A DNA stretch of 64,000 nucleotides from Planctomycetaceae bacterium (GTDB taxonomy: Bacteria > Planctomycetota > Phycisphaerae > Tepidisphaerales > Tepidisphaeraceae), in NCBI GenBank assembly GCA_027487775.1, contig JAIYCY010000014.1:40028-104027 (forward strand), in the 5' to 3' direction. The first letter of the stretch is position 1; every line of letters starts with the position of its first letter. The notes below the pieces were generated by a model, which was given only the letters and a program-made list of their open reading frames with translations, did not search any database and had not been told where the DNA came from. The translations under genes and the position numbers were made by a program. Below, piece after piece: positions 46,689-54,756 of this stretch.

Positions 46689-47513
46689 TCACGGATTAGC
46701 TGCCGGCGCAGGCTGCGGCGCTTCGGGCGCGGTCTTGGGTGCTTCCGGTGCGGGCGTGGGTGCTTCCGGTGCGGGCTCGGGTGTGGCCGGCGTTTCCGGT
46801 GTGGCCGGATTTTCTGGTGCTGGCGGGAGGTTGTGTTTTTCTCTGACCTCGCGTTCGAACTGTTTGATTTCCTGTTCGAGTTGTCGCAGTTCTGGGGGCA
46901 GTTCTCCTTCGTTGATCGGGCTGAAGTCGAAGCGTTTCAGTTCAACGCCGTCGTAGGTGATATCGTCCTGAGTGTTCAGGATCGTATCCGGTCCTGCTGA
47001 TCGGATCTGATAGCTGGTCGCGCCGGGTTCGTAGACGAGTTGGGTGTTCCATCCGTCGAGTTTGCCCGCGATCAGTTGGTTGCCGATCTCTGCGGCGGGA
47101 TAGTTTTCGTTGGCTTTGCGATGTTCCTCGATGAGCGTGCTGGCGTCCCTGGCTGCCGACATGGTCGTGAGCTGCGCTCCGAGTGCTTCAGCGCCCTTCT
47201 TCACGCCGATCATGGCCAGGACAAAGCTGGCACCGACCAACACCAGGGCGATCGACCCGATCACGCTGATGATGGTGCCCGCGACCGCGAATCCGCGCGG
47301 CCGTTTGAAGAGCGCGATGAACGAGATCAACAGCGCGATCGGTGAGAGAATCCCACAACTCATCAGCCCGATCAGCGACGTCACGAACCCTGCCACGCCC
47401 AGCCCGTTGGACGGCCCGGGCTGCACATACACCTGGGGCGTGCCATACGGAACCGGAGGGGATGACTGCGAGGGATGCGGCTGATTCGAGAACGGCGGTT
47501 GCGTGTTGCTCAT
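46689..47513 (-). CDS. DUF4190 membrane protein with GspG-like C-terminal domain
   Basis: 274 residues from the ATG at 47513 (MSNTQPP). The N-terminus is Pro/Ser/Gln-rich and cytoplasmic. Two hydrophobic segments ('GVAGFVTSLIGLMSCGILSPIALLIS' and 'GTIISVIGSIALVLVGASFVLAMIGV' regions) match the DUF4190 pattern. The next 100 residues, 'LDGWNTQLVYEPG', 'YQIRSAGPDTILNTQDDI', resemble the calcium-binding C-terminal domain of type II secretion pseudopilin GspG. The end is a Pro/Ala/Glu repeat tail ('PATPETPATPEPAPEAP'). Function unknown; a surface or secretion-related sensor is possible. A 307-bp divergent region separates it from the glycosyltransferase gene. Confidence 0.7.
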   Translation of the reverse strand: MSNTQPPFSNQPHPSQSSPPVPYGTPQVYVQPGPSNGLGVAGFVTSLIGLMSCGILSPIALLISFIALFKRPRGFAVAGTIISVIGSIALVLVGASFVLAMIGVKKGAEALGAQLTTMSAARDASTLIEEHRKANENYPAAEIGNQLIAGKLDGWNTQLVYEPGATSYQIRSAGPDTILNTQDDITYDGVELKRFDFSPINEGELPPELRQLEQEIKQFEREVREKHNLPPAPENPATPETPATPEPAPEAPTPAPEAPKTAPEAPQPAPAANP

Positions 47514-47820
47514 GTCGTGTTCCGTTTGAGAGATCCTTCGAATCGTCTCAACGCAAGTCGATTCATCGCTGAATGATCCGCAGAGTCGCAGCGATTGCAA
47601 TCCGATTTAAATCGCAGGTGGAAACAGATTCACCGGGCAACTGAGCCCGGCTGGATCGTGCTGCGGCTCAGGCACGCGCACCGAGCACATACGAAGTCTC
47701 GCATCCTGTCATGACAAAGTTACGATTCGCGATCACATGACATGGGTGGCGCGGTTATTGCAATTCTTCGCTGCACTCTTATGGTCGGGATTCGGTGTCG
47801 GCTGAAACGGAATTCGGAGC
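47514..47820. promoter_or_regulatory. Divergent intergenic region of 307 bp
   Basis: It separates the leftward DUF4190 gene from the rightward glycosyltransferase gene. It contains a small hairpin (ccgggc/gcccgg near 47634-47650) and, on the + strand, TTGCAA (47758-47763), a 16-base spacer, and TATGGT (47780-47785), a possible sigma-70 promoter 35 bp before the ATG. No gene was seen. Confidence 0.4.
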
Positions 47821-49638
47821 ATGAGTGAATCAACGAATCAACATCTGAGCGGCCCGGCACAGGCGGACTGGCGGTGGTGTTTGCTGGGCTGTGGCATTCT
47901 GCTGGCAGTGTATTTGTTGATGCTGAATCCGTATTGGGTTCCGAGCGGTGACGGCGAGGTTTACACAGCGATGGCGCGTTCGCTCGCGCGTGGCGAGGGC
48001 CTGCTGTTCAACGGCGCGCGAGCGGCGATTGCCCCGCCGGGCTGGCCGCTTCTGCTAGCCGGCGCGATGCGAATTCTTCCGGAGTTCTGGTTCCTCAAGC
48101 TGATCAACATTGTTTCAATGACCGCCGGCCTTGGCATCTGCTTCTGGATCGCCCGCCGATTTGTCTCCGCGCGAGTCGCCTGCCTCGGCATGCTTTTAGC
48201 GGGTACACTTTCGACTCTGTATCCACTCACCTATTGGATGCACACCGAAGCCAGCTTCATTTTCTTTGCATCGCTGGCGATCCTGTTGGCATTTCGCATC
48301 GGTGAGAATCGTGCTTCGAAAGTCGAGTGGATCCTGATGCTGACCTGCCTCGCGTGGGCAAGTTTCATCCGTTGGCCCGGTGCGCTCACGGTGCTTCTGG
48401 TCACCGCGGGTCTGCTGAGGCCAGGCGTTCGGCTGTTCTCCCGGCCAAGCCTTCTCGGAGTCATCATCGCTTGGGGCGTCGCGTTTGGAACATTCGCAGC
48501 AACGCACCAATTCCTCTCTCTTTCCAAGGAAGAGGCCAAACTCGCCCGCGCTGCAGGCGGAACCGGCGAATCAGAAACAGGCACCGATGTCGTCACCACC
48601 GCCACGACTGCCTCAACCATCATCACCGACGACCAGCTCACGCCCACCATCTTCCCCCCGCCCACCGATAAGAGTCTCGTCGGCGAATACGCTTCACGCG
48701 TCGCGTCAAGCGGAAAGTGGTTCGCATGGGTGCTCTGGCAGCCCACGCGCTTCGGCGAATCCGTTCGACCCATACGCGTCGCGGGGCTCATTTTCGGAAC
48801 GCTTGTCATCGTACTGCTCGTCTGGACGCTGTTCGATGCGCTCAAACGCCGTGAATGGTTTTGGCTCGCCTTGGCTGGCTACACCGGCGGACTCGTGCTG
48901 ATGTGGCCCAATCCCAACGCCCGCTATTACGTCCCTGTGGTCATCTTCATCATCGCGGGCGTCTTCAATGCCCTTCGTCTGATGCACGCCATTGGATGGC
49001 ATCGACTCGCTTCGGGATTCACCTACGCGTTCGTCATCGCGACCCTCGCGTCGAACCTCCCGCTTTATCTGTATGAGGTCTGGGTGTTTCGATCGGGGGA
49101 TCGTTTCTACGATCGCTACGAGGCCGGCAGCAATGCGTCTCTGATCGCCTCGATTCAATGGATTCAGGCGCGAAACCAGACGATTGGCACGCCGCTGCGC
49201 ATGATCGAGAGCCCGATCGATCCTTCCGAAGAGGTCGCGCCGGGTCGCATTGCGGTCAGCGAACGCTACGTGAACATGGGACGATCGCGCTACAGCAAGT
49301 ACGGTGTCCGCGCGTCGCATTTACTCTCGGACGAACCGATCCTTGGCGTCGATCGCACGAGCAGACTCAGTCGCAGACCCACCGAAGATGCCGCCCGGCG
49401 GTGGGCGATTCGCAACGGCGTGACTTACTACCTTTACCAGGTTCCGACCGAGCCCTGGCGCGTTGGCAATTTCCGCCTTACGCCCTCGCTTCAAAGGGCG
49501 CTGACCGGACGCGAGCCCGACGGCAACACGATGGGCTGGGAACTCTACGAACGCATCGACGGCTCGTCGCGTTATCGTCTGATCACCGACCTGCCCGAGA
49601 TCGATCTCAAGCCCATGCGCCGTGTCCCGGGCTTGTGA
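47821..49638 (+). CDS. Polytopic membrane glycosyltransferase (ArnT/GT39-GT83-like)
   Basis: 605 residues with about eleven hydrophobic segments. The first extracytoplasmic loop carries 'VPSGDGEVYTAMARSLARGEG' followed by 'IAPPGWPLLLAGAM', the acidic catalytic-loop plus 'PPGxP' signature of lipid-phosphate-sugar dependent (GT-C) glycosyltransferases. A Thr/Ser-rich loop at about residues 255-285 is unusual. The last 170 residues form a soluble domain. Enzymes of this class move a sugar from a polyprenyl phosphate onto lipid, glycan or protein outside the membrane. It is the first of three same-strand genes (with GT9 and YbhN-like) that look like a surface-glycan cluster. Confidence 0.8.
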   Translation: MSESTNQHLSGPAQADWRWCLLGCGILLAVYLLMLNPYWVPSGDGEVYTAMARSLARGEGLLFNGARAAIAPPGWPLLLAGAMRILPEFWFLKLINIVSMTAGLGICFWIARRFVSARVACLGMLLAGTLSTLYPLTYWMHTEASFIFFASLAILLAFRIGENRASKVEWILMLTCLAWASFIRWPGALTVLLVTAGLLRPGVRLFSRPSLLGVIIAWGVAFGTFAATHQFLSLSKEEAKLARAAGGTGESETGTDVVTTATTASTIITDDQLTPTIFPPPTDKSLVGEYASRVASSGKWFAWVLWQPTRFGESVRPIRVAGLIFGTLVIVLLVWTLFDALKRREWFWLALAGYTGGLVLMWPNPNARYYVPVVIFIIAGVFNALRLMHAIGWHRLASGFTYAFVIATLASNLPLYLYEVWVFRSGDRFYDRYEAGSNASLIASIQWIQARNQTIGTPLRMIESPIDPSEEVAPGRIAVSERYVNMGRSRYSKYGVRASHLLSDEPILGVDRTSRLSRRPTEDAARRWAIRNGVTYYLYQVPTEPWRVGNFRLTPSLQRALTGREPDGNTMGWELYERIDGSSRYRLITDLPEIDLKPMRRVPGL

Positions 49639-49702
49639 ACGCCGTGGTGATGTTCGTCACCGCGCCGAGTTGCATCGATGCGGTTATGCTCTCTGACCTC
49701 GT

Positions 49703-50872
49703 ATGCACACCAGCCCCGCCGGCCCGATGATTCCAACGCACGCGATCCACCGCGTGGTCGTGCCCGTCGTGGCGGGGATTGGCAATGCGCTGCTCGCCTG
49801 TCCGATGCTGCGTCAGCTTAAGCGAGGGATTCCGCATGCACATCTCACGGTGCTGGCGGGCAATGCGCCGATGGGCGAGGTTTGTCGTCGTCAGCCGGGT
49901 GTGGACGAAGTCGTGGTTTGTTCCCCCGGCGGGGCCAAGCGGCTCGTTCGTGAGGGTCGATCCCATCGACCGGATCTTTACGTTGTCCCGTTCCCGAGCA
50001 ATCGGTGGCAGTACAACGCGCTTCAGTTCACCAGCAGCGCGCGATACCGGCTCATGCACAGCTACGCGGTCGGGGGATTGACGACCGCTTCGTTCCTGCC
50101 CGCCGTCCGTGTGCCGGCGCAGCGTGGCCTTCACGACGTCGTGCAGAACCTCCGGCTGCTCCGCGCGCTGGGCATCGAACCTGACGAGTCGGAGGCTCCG
50201 GACTTTCCGCTCACCGACGTCGATCGATCGAGCGCCGAGCACATGCTCCGTGGCGTCGGCGCGATCGATGCCGAATCCAATAGGCAAAGGCCCTTCGTCG
50301 TGATGCACGCAGGCAGCGCCCAGACCGTCCTCGCCGAAGCCAAGCGCTGGCCAGTCGATCGGTACGCCGGACTGATCGAACAGATCGTCACGACGTTCGG
50401 CCTTGACGTGGTGCTGGTCGAAGGTCCCGACGAGCGCGGCGTTGCCGGCGGAATAGAGTCGCAACTGCCGGGAACCGTGGGGCGTTTTGATCCTTCGTGC
50501 GGGGAGGATCGTGTTGCGATGCGATCATCGAACATGTTGCGAGTGATTCGTTTGACGGGTCCGATTGGAAACGCAGCGGCTCTGCTCGCGCGTGCGGTGG
50601 CGTATGTCGGGACCGACTCCGGGCTCGCCCATCTCTCCGCCGCGGTCGGCACGCCAGCGGTGACCCTCTTTGCCCCCGCCGATCCGGATCGCGTTTGCCC
50701 CTTCGGCTATCGTCATCTGGTTGTGCAAGCAGAGCGTGACTGCTCTCCCTGCATGAGATATCCGTTTGCGGCATGTCGCCCGGGCACGCAATGCCGCCCG
50801 CCGATGTGTATTGAATCCATCACCGTCGACCGCGTCGTCGAATCGCTCCGTCGCGCACTGGAGTCGCGATGA
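49703..50872 (+). CDS. GT9 family glycosyltransferase (heptosyltransferase-like)
   Basis: 389 residues; an ATG nine codons in is an alternative start. It begins 'RVVVPVVAGIGNALLACPMLRQLKRGIP', the N-terminal Rossmann fold of ADP-heptose:LPS heptosyltransferases, and continues with 'PFVVMHAGSA', 'TDSGLAHLSAAVGTPAVTLF' (donor-binding motif) and the typical Cys-rich end 'CSPCMRYPFAACRPGTQC'. It should add a heptose or related sugar to a lipopolysaccharide-type core. The stop overlaps the start of the next gene by four bases (ATGA). The upstream glycosyltransferase is 64 bp away. Confidence 0.88.
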   Translation: MHTSPAGPMIPTHAIHRVVVPVVAGIGNALLACPMLRQLKRGIPHAHLTVLAGNAPMGEVCRRQPGVDEVVVCSPGGAKRLVREGRSHRPDLYVVPFPSNRWQYNALQFTSSARYRLMHSYAVGGLTTASFLPAVRVPAQRGLHDVVQNLRLLRALGIEPDESEAPDFPLTDVDRSSAEHMLRGVGAIDAESNRQRPFVVMHAGSAQTVLAEAKRWPVDRYAGLIEQIVTTFGLDVVLVEGPDERGVAGGIESQLPGTVGRFDPSCGEDRVAMRSSNMLRVIRLTGPIGNAAALLARAVAYVGTDSGLAHLSAAVGTPAVTLFAPADPDRVCPFGYRHLVVQAERDCSPCMRYPFAACRPGTQCRPPMCIESITVDRVVESLRRALESR

Positions 50873-51846
50873 GCACTGACGGGCAGCCCGCCAATCCTGT
50901 GCGAACGTCCGGCAGTTTCAAACGAATGGTCCTGCGCGCCGGCAAGCTCACGCTGCTCACCGCGGTTCTGGTTTTCGTCGTTTTAGCGATCCGTCGCGAC
51001 CTGAATCGCATCGAAGATTGGTCAGTTTTTCGACCCGATCCCGCATGGATTCTGTTATCACTTCTGGCCGCCCTTGGTGTCGCAAGCGTGCAGATCATCA
51101 GCTATCGACATCTGCTTCGATGCTACGGCCAATCACCGACGTGGAATCAGATGATGGCCATTGCATGGGTTCCACCGCTCGGCAAGTACGTTCCAGGCAA
51201 AGTCGCTGCCATTGCGGGAGCGACCTACATGCTGAGGCGTTACGGTGTCAATGTGACGATCGCACTCTCGGTTGTACTGCTGATGGACGCGTTTCCGGTC
51301 CTGCTGGGACTGGTCATCGGATCCCCCGTCCTCACGAGTGAGCCGGTGTCGAATCTCGTGCCCGGCGGGGCTTGGATCGCGTCAGCGGTCGTCATGTGTG
51401 GCCTCGTGCTGCTTCATCCGCGAGTCTTTGGGTGGGTGGTGAATCGAGGTCTCAAGCTGATGGGCCGCGCACCATTGGAGCGGATGCCGAGTTTGGTTGA
51501 GTATCTCGTGCCGCTCGCGTGCGCGGTGGCGCAGTGGGTGCTGGCGGGCATTTCGCTTTGGTGCATGACCCGATCGCTCGTGGACATTGAATTCGCATCG
51601 ACGTGGAGGTTCATCGTGATTCAGGCGGCGGCGGGGTCGGTCGGATACCTGGCACTTTTTGCGCCTGGCGGACTGGGCGTCACTGAAGGCGTCCGCATGC
51701 TTACGTTGCCCGCAAGTCTTCCCGGTGCGCCGGCCGGCACTGTCGCGTTGATCGTCGTCGCCATGCGACTCATGCAGGTCGCAATCGAACTGACACTCGC
51801 ATCCGTCGGGGGTCTGTTACATCGCCGCGAAGCCTGGAAGCAATGA
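50869..51846 (+). CDS. YbhN/AglD-type membrane protein (LPG synthase TM-like)
   Basis: 325 residues with about eight membrane segments. The motif 'LGKYVPGKVAAIAGATYML' and later 'GSVGYLALFAPGGLGVTEG' are diagnostic of the lysylphosphatidylglycerol-synthase transmembrane/UPF0104 family, to which AglD and YbhN belong. No aminoacyl-transfer domain is present, so it is not a true MprF. In glycan clusters such proteins are thought to help lipid-linked intermediates across or within the membrane; this role is inference. It is translationally coupled to the GT9 gene and ends 57 bp from the convergent ROK kinase gene. Confidence 0.8.
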   Translation: MSTDGQPANPVRTSGSFKRMVLRAGKLTLLTAVLVFVVLAIRRDLNRIEDWSVFRPDPAWILLSLLAALGVASVQIISYRHLLRCYGQSPTWNQMMAIAWVPPLGKYVPGKVAAIAGATYMLRRYGVNVTIALSVVLLMDAFPVLLGLVIGSPVLTSEPVSNLVPGGAWIASAVVMCGLVLLHPRVFGWVVNRGLKLMGRAPLERMPSLVEYLVPLACAVAQWVLAGISLWCMTRSLVDIEFASTWRFIVIQAAAGSVGYLALFAPGGLGVTEGVRMLTLPASLPGAPAGTVALIVVAMRLMQVAIELTLASVGGLLHRREAWKQ

Positions 51847-51903
51847 TACGAGTGGCTTGCGGGCCTTCGAATCGCCTGTCGCTCGAGCGACTCGCGCTGA
51901 TTT

Positions 51904-52800
51904 TTACAACAGCGCCCTGCGCGCCGCGCCGCGTGCCGCGTGATGATCGTCAGCCGCCGTTCGGAGCGTCCAACCTTGCCGGGCCACCGACGTCAGATGC
52001 GTCTCCACGCGTTTCCGCAGAACGTCCAAATGCGGCAAGAGCCTCACGCCCACCCCGCCCGCGAGCACCACATGATTCGGTCGATACATCGCATGCCCGA
52101 TCCGGATCGCTCGTGACAACGCCTTGATCACCACATCGTCAGCCGGGAGACTTGCGAGGCTTGGGTTGATGTCCGATCCGAACCGCTTGCGAAGCGCGGG
52201 CACACCGAGATAGCCCTCGAGCGACCCCGCGCCGCCGTCCGGTCCGATCGTCGGCGGATCGTCGCACGTGACGTCGATCATTCCGATATGCCCGGGCGAC
52301 GCCCCGCTGACCTCCAGCGGTCGCAATCGTCCGTCTTCCAATCGATCGATCACGCCCGCGCCCACGCCCGTGCCGAGCGCGAGCAGCAGCGTGCGCCCAT
52401 CCAGGCCGAACATCTCGATCACGTCCGTCGCACAACTAAGGGCATCATTCTGCACGCGCGCCCCACGCGCCTCAGCACCCAACGCACTCTCGACGAGCTC
52501 CGCGAGCGGCAGATTCATCAGGCCCGGCACGTTGATGCTCAGCGTCACCGTGTCACGCGCTTCATTCAAGATCCCCGGCACACAAATCCCCACCGCATCG
52601 ACTTGCCCGATCAAACCCGCACACGCCTCACGCATCGCCTCGCGTAGACGCGCAGCATCGGGCTTGGCATAAAACGAACTCTGGCCTAGCCAGATCGATT
52701 TTGATCCGGCACCACTCGAGCCAGCCGGTGTCAATTCCACCGACTCGATCAGGGCCATCTTCACACTCGTTCCGCCGACATCGATGCCTAGAGCGCGCAT
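51904..52800 (-). CDS. ROK family sugar kinase
   Basis: 298 residues from the ATG at 52800 ('MRALGIDVGGTSVKMALIE'). The phosphate-1 motif DVGGTSVK, the sugar-site 'GICVPGILNEARDTV', 'NDALSCATDV' with the catalytic Asp, and 'LLLALGTGVGAGVI' are all present. The zinc-binding CGCxGCxE block of ROK proteins appears as 'GPDGGAGSLEGYLG', so the cysteines are missing. No DNA-binding domain is attached, so it is a kinase, not a NagC-type regulator. Substrate probably glucose or another hexose; the sequence does not say. It converges on the glycan cluster. Confidence 0.85.
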   Translation of the reverse strand: MRALGIDVGGTSVKMALIESVELTPAGSSGAGSKSIWLGQSSFYAKPDAARLREAMREACAGLIGQVDAVGICVPGILNEARDTVTLSINVPGLMNLPLAELVESALGAEARGARVQNDALSCATDVIEMFGLDGRTLLLALGTGVGAGVIDRLEDGRLRPLEVSGASPGHIGMIDVTCDDPPTIGPDGGAGSLEGYLGVPALRKRFGSDINPSLASLPADDVVIKALSRAIRIGHAMYRPNHVVLAGGVGVRLLPHLDVLRKRVETHLTSVARQGWTLRTAADDHHAARGAARRALL

Positions 52801-52978
52801 GTCCGGATGTTGCCCGAGATCGGAGGGAACGTCCACAACGCTCTATGGATCGCTGGCGTTGGCAACACAGCACGCATGTCGCGGGGCAGATGTCGCGTCT
52901 TGCGTGGCATGTCACGCGCATTGCAGCGCGCACGTCATGACACGTTCATGACGACAAACAGCGAATCAGAGGTGATCG

Positions 52979-53386
52979 CTAAGACTGTCCCGGCCAGCGT
53001 CCTGCGTAATGTCGATCGACGACTCGCGCGAGCGTGTTGAGTAGTAGAGTCAGATCGACGGGTTTTGCCAGGACGCTGAAGACGCGCATCTGCAGCGCCT
53101 CGTGCATCAAGCTGCTCGATACCTCGCGTGCCAGCAGAATTGCCGGCGGGGCTTTTTCGCGTGTCCGCAGCATCTTCACGACCTGCAGCCCGCCCAGCTG
53201 AGGCATCTGCGCGTCCAGAACGGCCACATGCACCTGCTCATGCTCCAGACGATCCAGTGCTTCTCGGCCGGTCCGCACCCCGATCGCCTCCACCCCCCGC
53301 GGTTCAAGAAGCGCAACGGCCTGCCGATGCCAATCCCCCTCGGGATCGGCAAACAGCACGCGAATTCGATGCGACGACTCAACCAT
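52979..53386 (-). CDS. Stand-alone response-regulator receiver domain protein
   Basis: 135 residues, one receiver domain and no output domain. Phosphoacceptor Asp in 'VAVLDAQMPQLGG' (about residue 58) and the conserved Lys in 'SVLAKPVD' are intact. The usual acidic pair is changed to 'FADPEGDW', so the second Asp is Pro, and the conserved Thr/Ser after strand 4 is Ala ('ILLAREVS'). It may therefore signal weakly or without phosphorylation. No histidine kinase is adjacent. GAGG lies upstream of the ATG. Confidence 0.85.
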   Translation of the reverse strand: MVESSHRIRVLFADPEGDWHRQAVALLEPRGVEAIGVRTGREALDRLEHEQVHVAVLDAQMPQLGGLQVVKMLRTREKAPPAILLAREVSSSLMHEALQMRVFSVLAKPVDLTLLLNTLARVVDRHYAGRWPGQS

Positions 53387-53600
53387 TTCTCGTCTGACCT
53401 CAATCTAGATCATCGGCCAACACCCAAGTGAGCAAATTCTGCACCAATCATACAATCTGACTAAATCGATGATCCAAGAGCACTTAAGAGTTTAATCGCC
53501 GTCTCACTTCCCTGACATATTGGCGGTTTTTCGGTTACGCGAAACGTGCTCCGAATTGACCCGGCGAGGCATGATCGAAGGAGTGAACGCCCGTCACGAC

Positions 53601-54518
53601 TCATCGAACCCCTCGAATAAAGTCGATCACCAGTGGCATTGCGTGAACCGCGTGCGCTTCGGAACGAGGCCCGCCGTCCACCAAAGCCGGTACACCTTCC
53701 ACGCCCGCCTCTCGCATGACACTGAGGAGCTTCCGCGCGCTCTCCTCTCGGCCGGCCTCATCCCCACTGCTCGCAAACACCATCACCGCGCATCGCAACT
53801 CCCTCACCAATCGCTCCGGCGCATGCTCGCTGGCCCACTCACGCAGGCCCACCACATGACCCGCCAGCGCCTCGGTCAACACCCAGGCATCCTCGCCCCC
53901 GCCTTCGCTCGTCAGACTTGCCGGCGCACTCAAGAGCACCACGCCCCTTACATCCTGCAACCGTCCGTCCCGTGCCACACGCAGCGCACCCACCGCACTG
54001 TAATCCTCTCCCACCACCACCAACTTCGCCCGCGAAAGTCCCTTCTCCTCTTCTTTCAATCGCTGCATCAACCGACTGAGCCGACCCGCCGGTTCGTCCA
54101 GCATCGTTCCTCGCGCACAGGCTACAAACGCTTCCAGACGCCCCTCATTCATCTCCGGCGATTTTCCATACTCAAAACCCACCACCACAAAGCCCGCTCG
54201 CGCCAAATCCATTTCCACCTGGGCATCCATCTCGTCGAGCCGCGCCCCAAAGACACCCTGCCCCCGCGCGGCTGCCCGTAACACGATCACCGGCTTCTCG
54301 TCAGGCGCCCGCTCCACATCCGCCCACATCCCCGCCGGCCGGGTCAGCCTCATGCGCTGTCCATCCTCCTCCACGACCACACCCTCAAGACCCGCGCCCA
54401 TCGACACCCAACGCAACCGCGCCCCATGAGATGCCTCGCCCGACACAGGCTCCGTCGCCCGACACCCCGCCAACAAGACCACCAACAATCCCAACATCGT
54501 CAAACGCATCACACCCAT
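53601..54518 (-). CDS. Lipoprotein with possible alpha/beta-hydrolase-like fold, function unknown
   Basis: About 305 residues from the ATG at 54518; the frame stays open to 54611, so the start is uncertain. A lipoprotein signal ('LTMLGLLVVLLAGC') is clear. The rest alternates strands and helices: 'KPVIVLRAAARGQGVFGARLDEMD', 'RAGFVVVGFEYGKSPEMNEGR', 'KLVVVGEDYSAVGALRVARDG', 'RGVVLLSAPASLTSE', 'CAVMVFASSGDEAGRE', a layout reminiscent of alpha/beta hydrolases. The nucleophile elbow is not canonical ('GEDYSAVG' rather than GxSxG), so an active esterase is doubtful. Anchored in a membrane; the role is unknown. Confidence 0.65.
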   Translation of the reverse strand: MGVMRLTMLGLLVVLLAGCRATEPVSGEASHGARLRWVSMGAGLEGVVVEEDGQRMRLTRPAGMWADVERAPDEKPVIVLRAAARGQGVFGARLDEMDAQVEMDLARAGFVVVGFEYGKSPEMNEGRLEAFVACARGTMLDEPAGRLSRLMQRLKEEEKGLSRAKLVVVGEDYSAVGALRVARDGRLQDVRGVVLLSAPASLTSEGGGEDAWVLTEALAGHVVGLREWASEHAPERLVRELRCAVMVFASSGDEAGREESARKLLSVMREAGVEGVPALVDGGPRSEAHAVHAMPLVIDFIRGVR

Positions 54519-54756
54519 CCCGCCGATCGCTCTTGTCCGGCGAGCGCTGCGCCCGATCCGCTCGCGTCCGAGAATCGCAATCATCCGGCTCGTTCGACGT
54601 TCGATCTTCATCTCTCGGAGCCTATCGCAGTTTTGATCGGACGTGGAGAAGCGTTCCTCGGCGCGCGCGGAATCTTTCCCCCGATTTCACTTGCCCGCGT
54701 CGTGTGCGAATCGGACATCCGACACAGCCATTGTCTTCAAAGAGCAGGAGAGATTC

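Noticed and set aside
44003..46699. Open frame of 898 codons on the + strand
   Set aside because: It is antisense to hrpB and the oxidoreductase fusion, which both have complete family motifs. Long antisense frames are common in GC-rich coding DNA, and its translation is Arg/His-rich without any fold signature.
51878..51891. Palindrome gtcgctcgagcgac between convergent genes as a terminator
   Set aside because: It can form a short hairpin, but the T-run follows only after several more bases and the stem is small. It was not listed as a terminator.
53487..53530. Hairpin plus T5 upstream of the receiver gene
   Set aside because: The stem needs a wobble pair and an 18-base loop, and it is not placed behind a clear transcript end.
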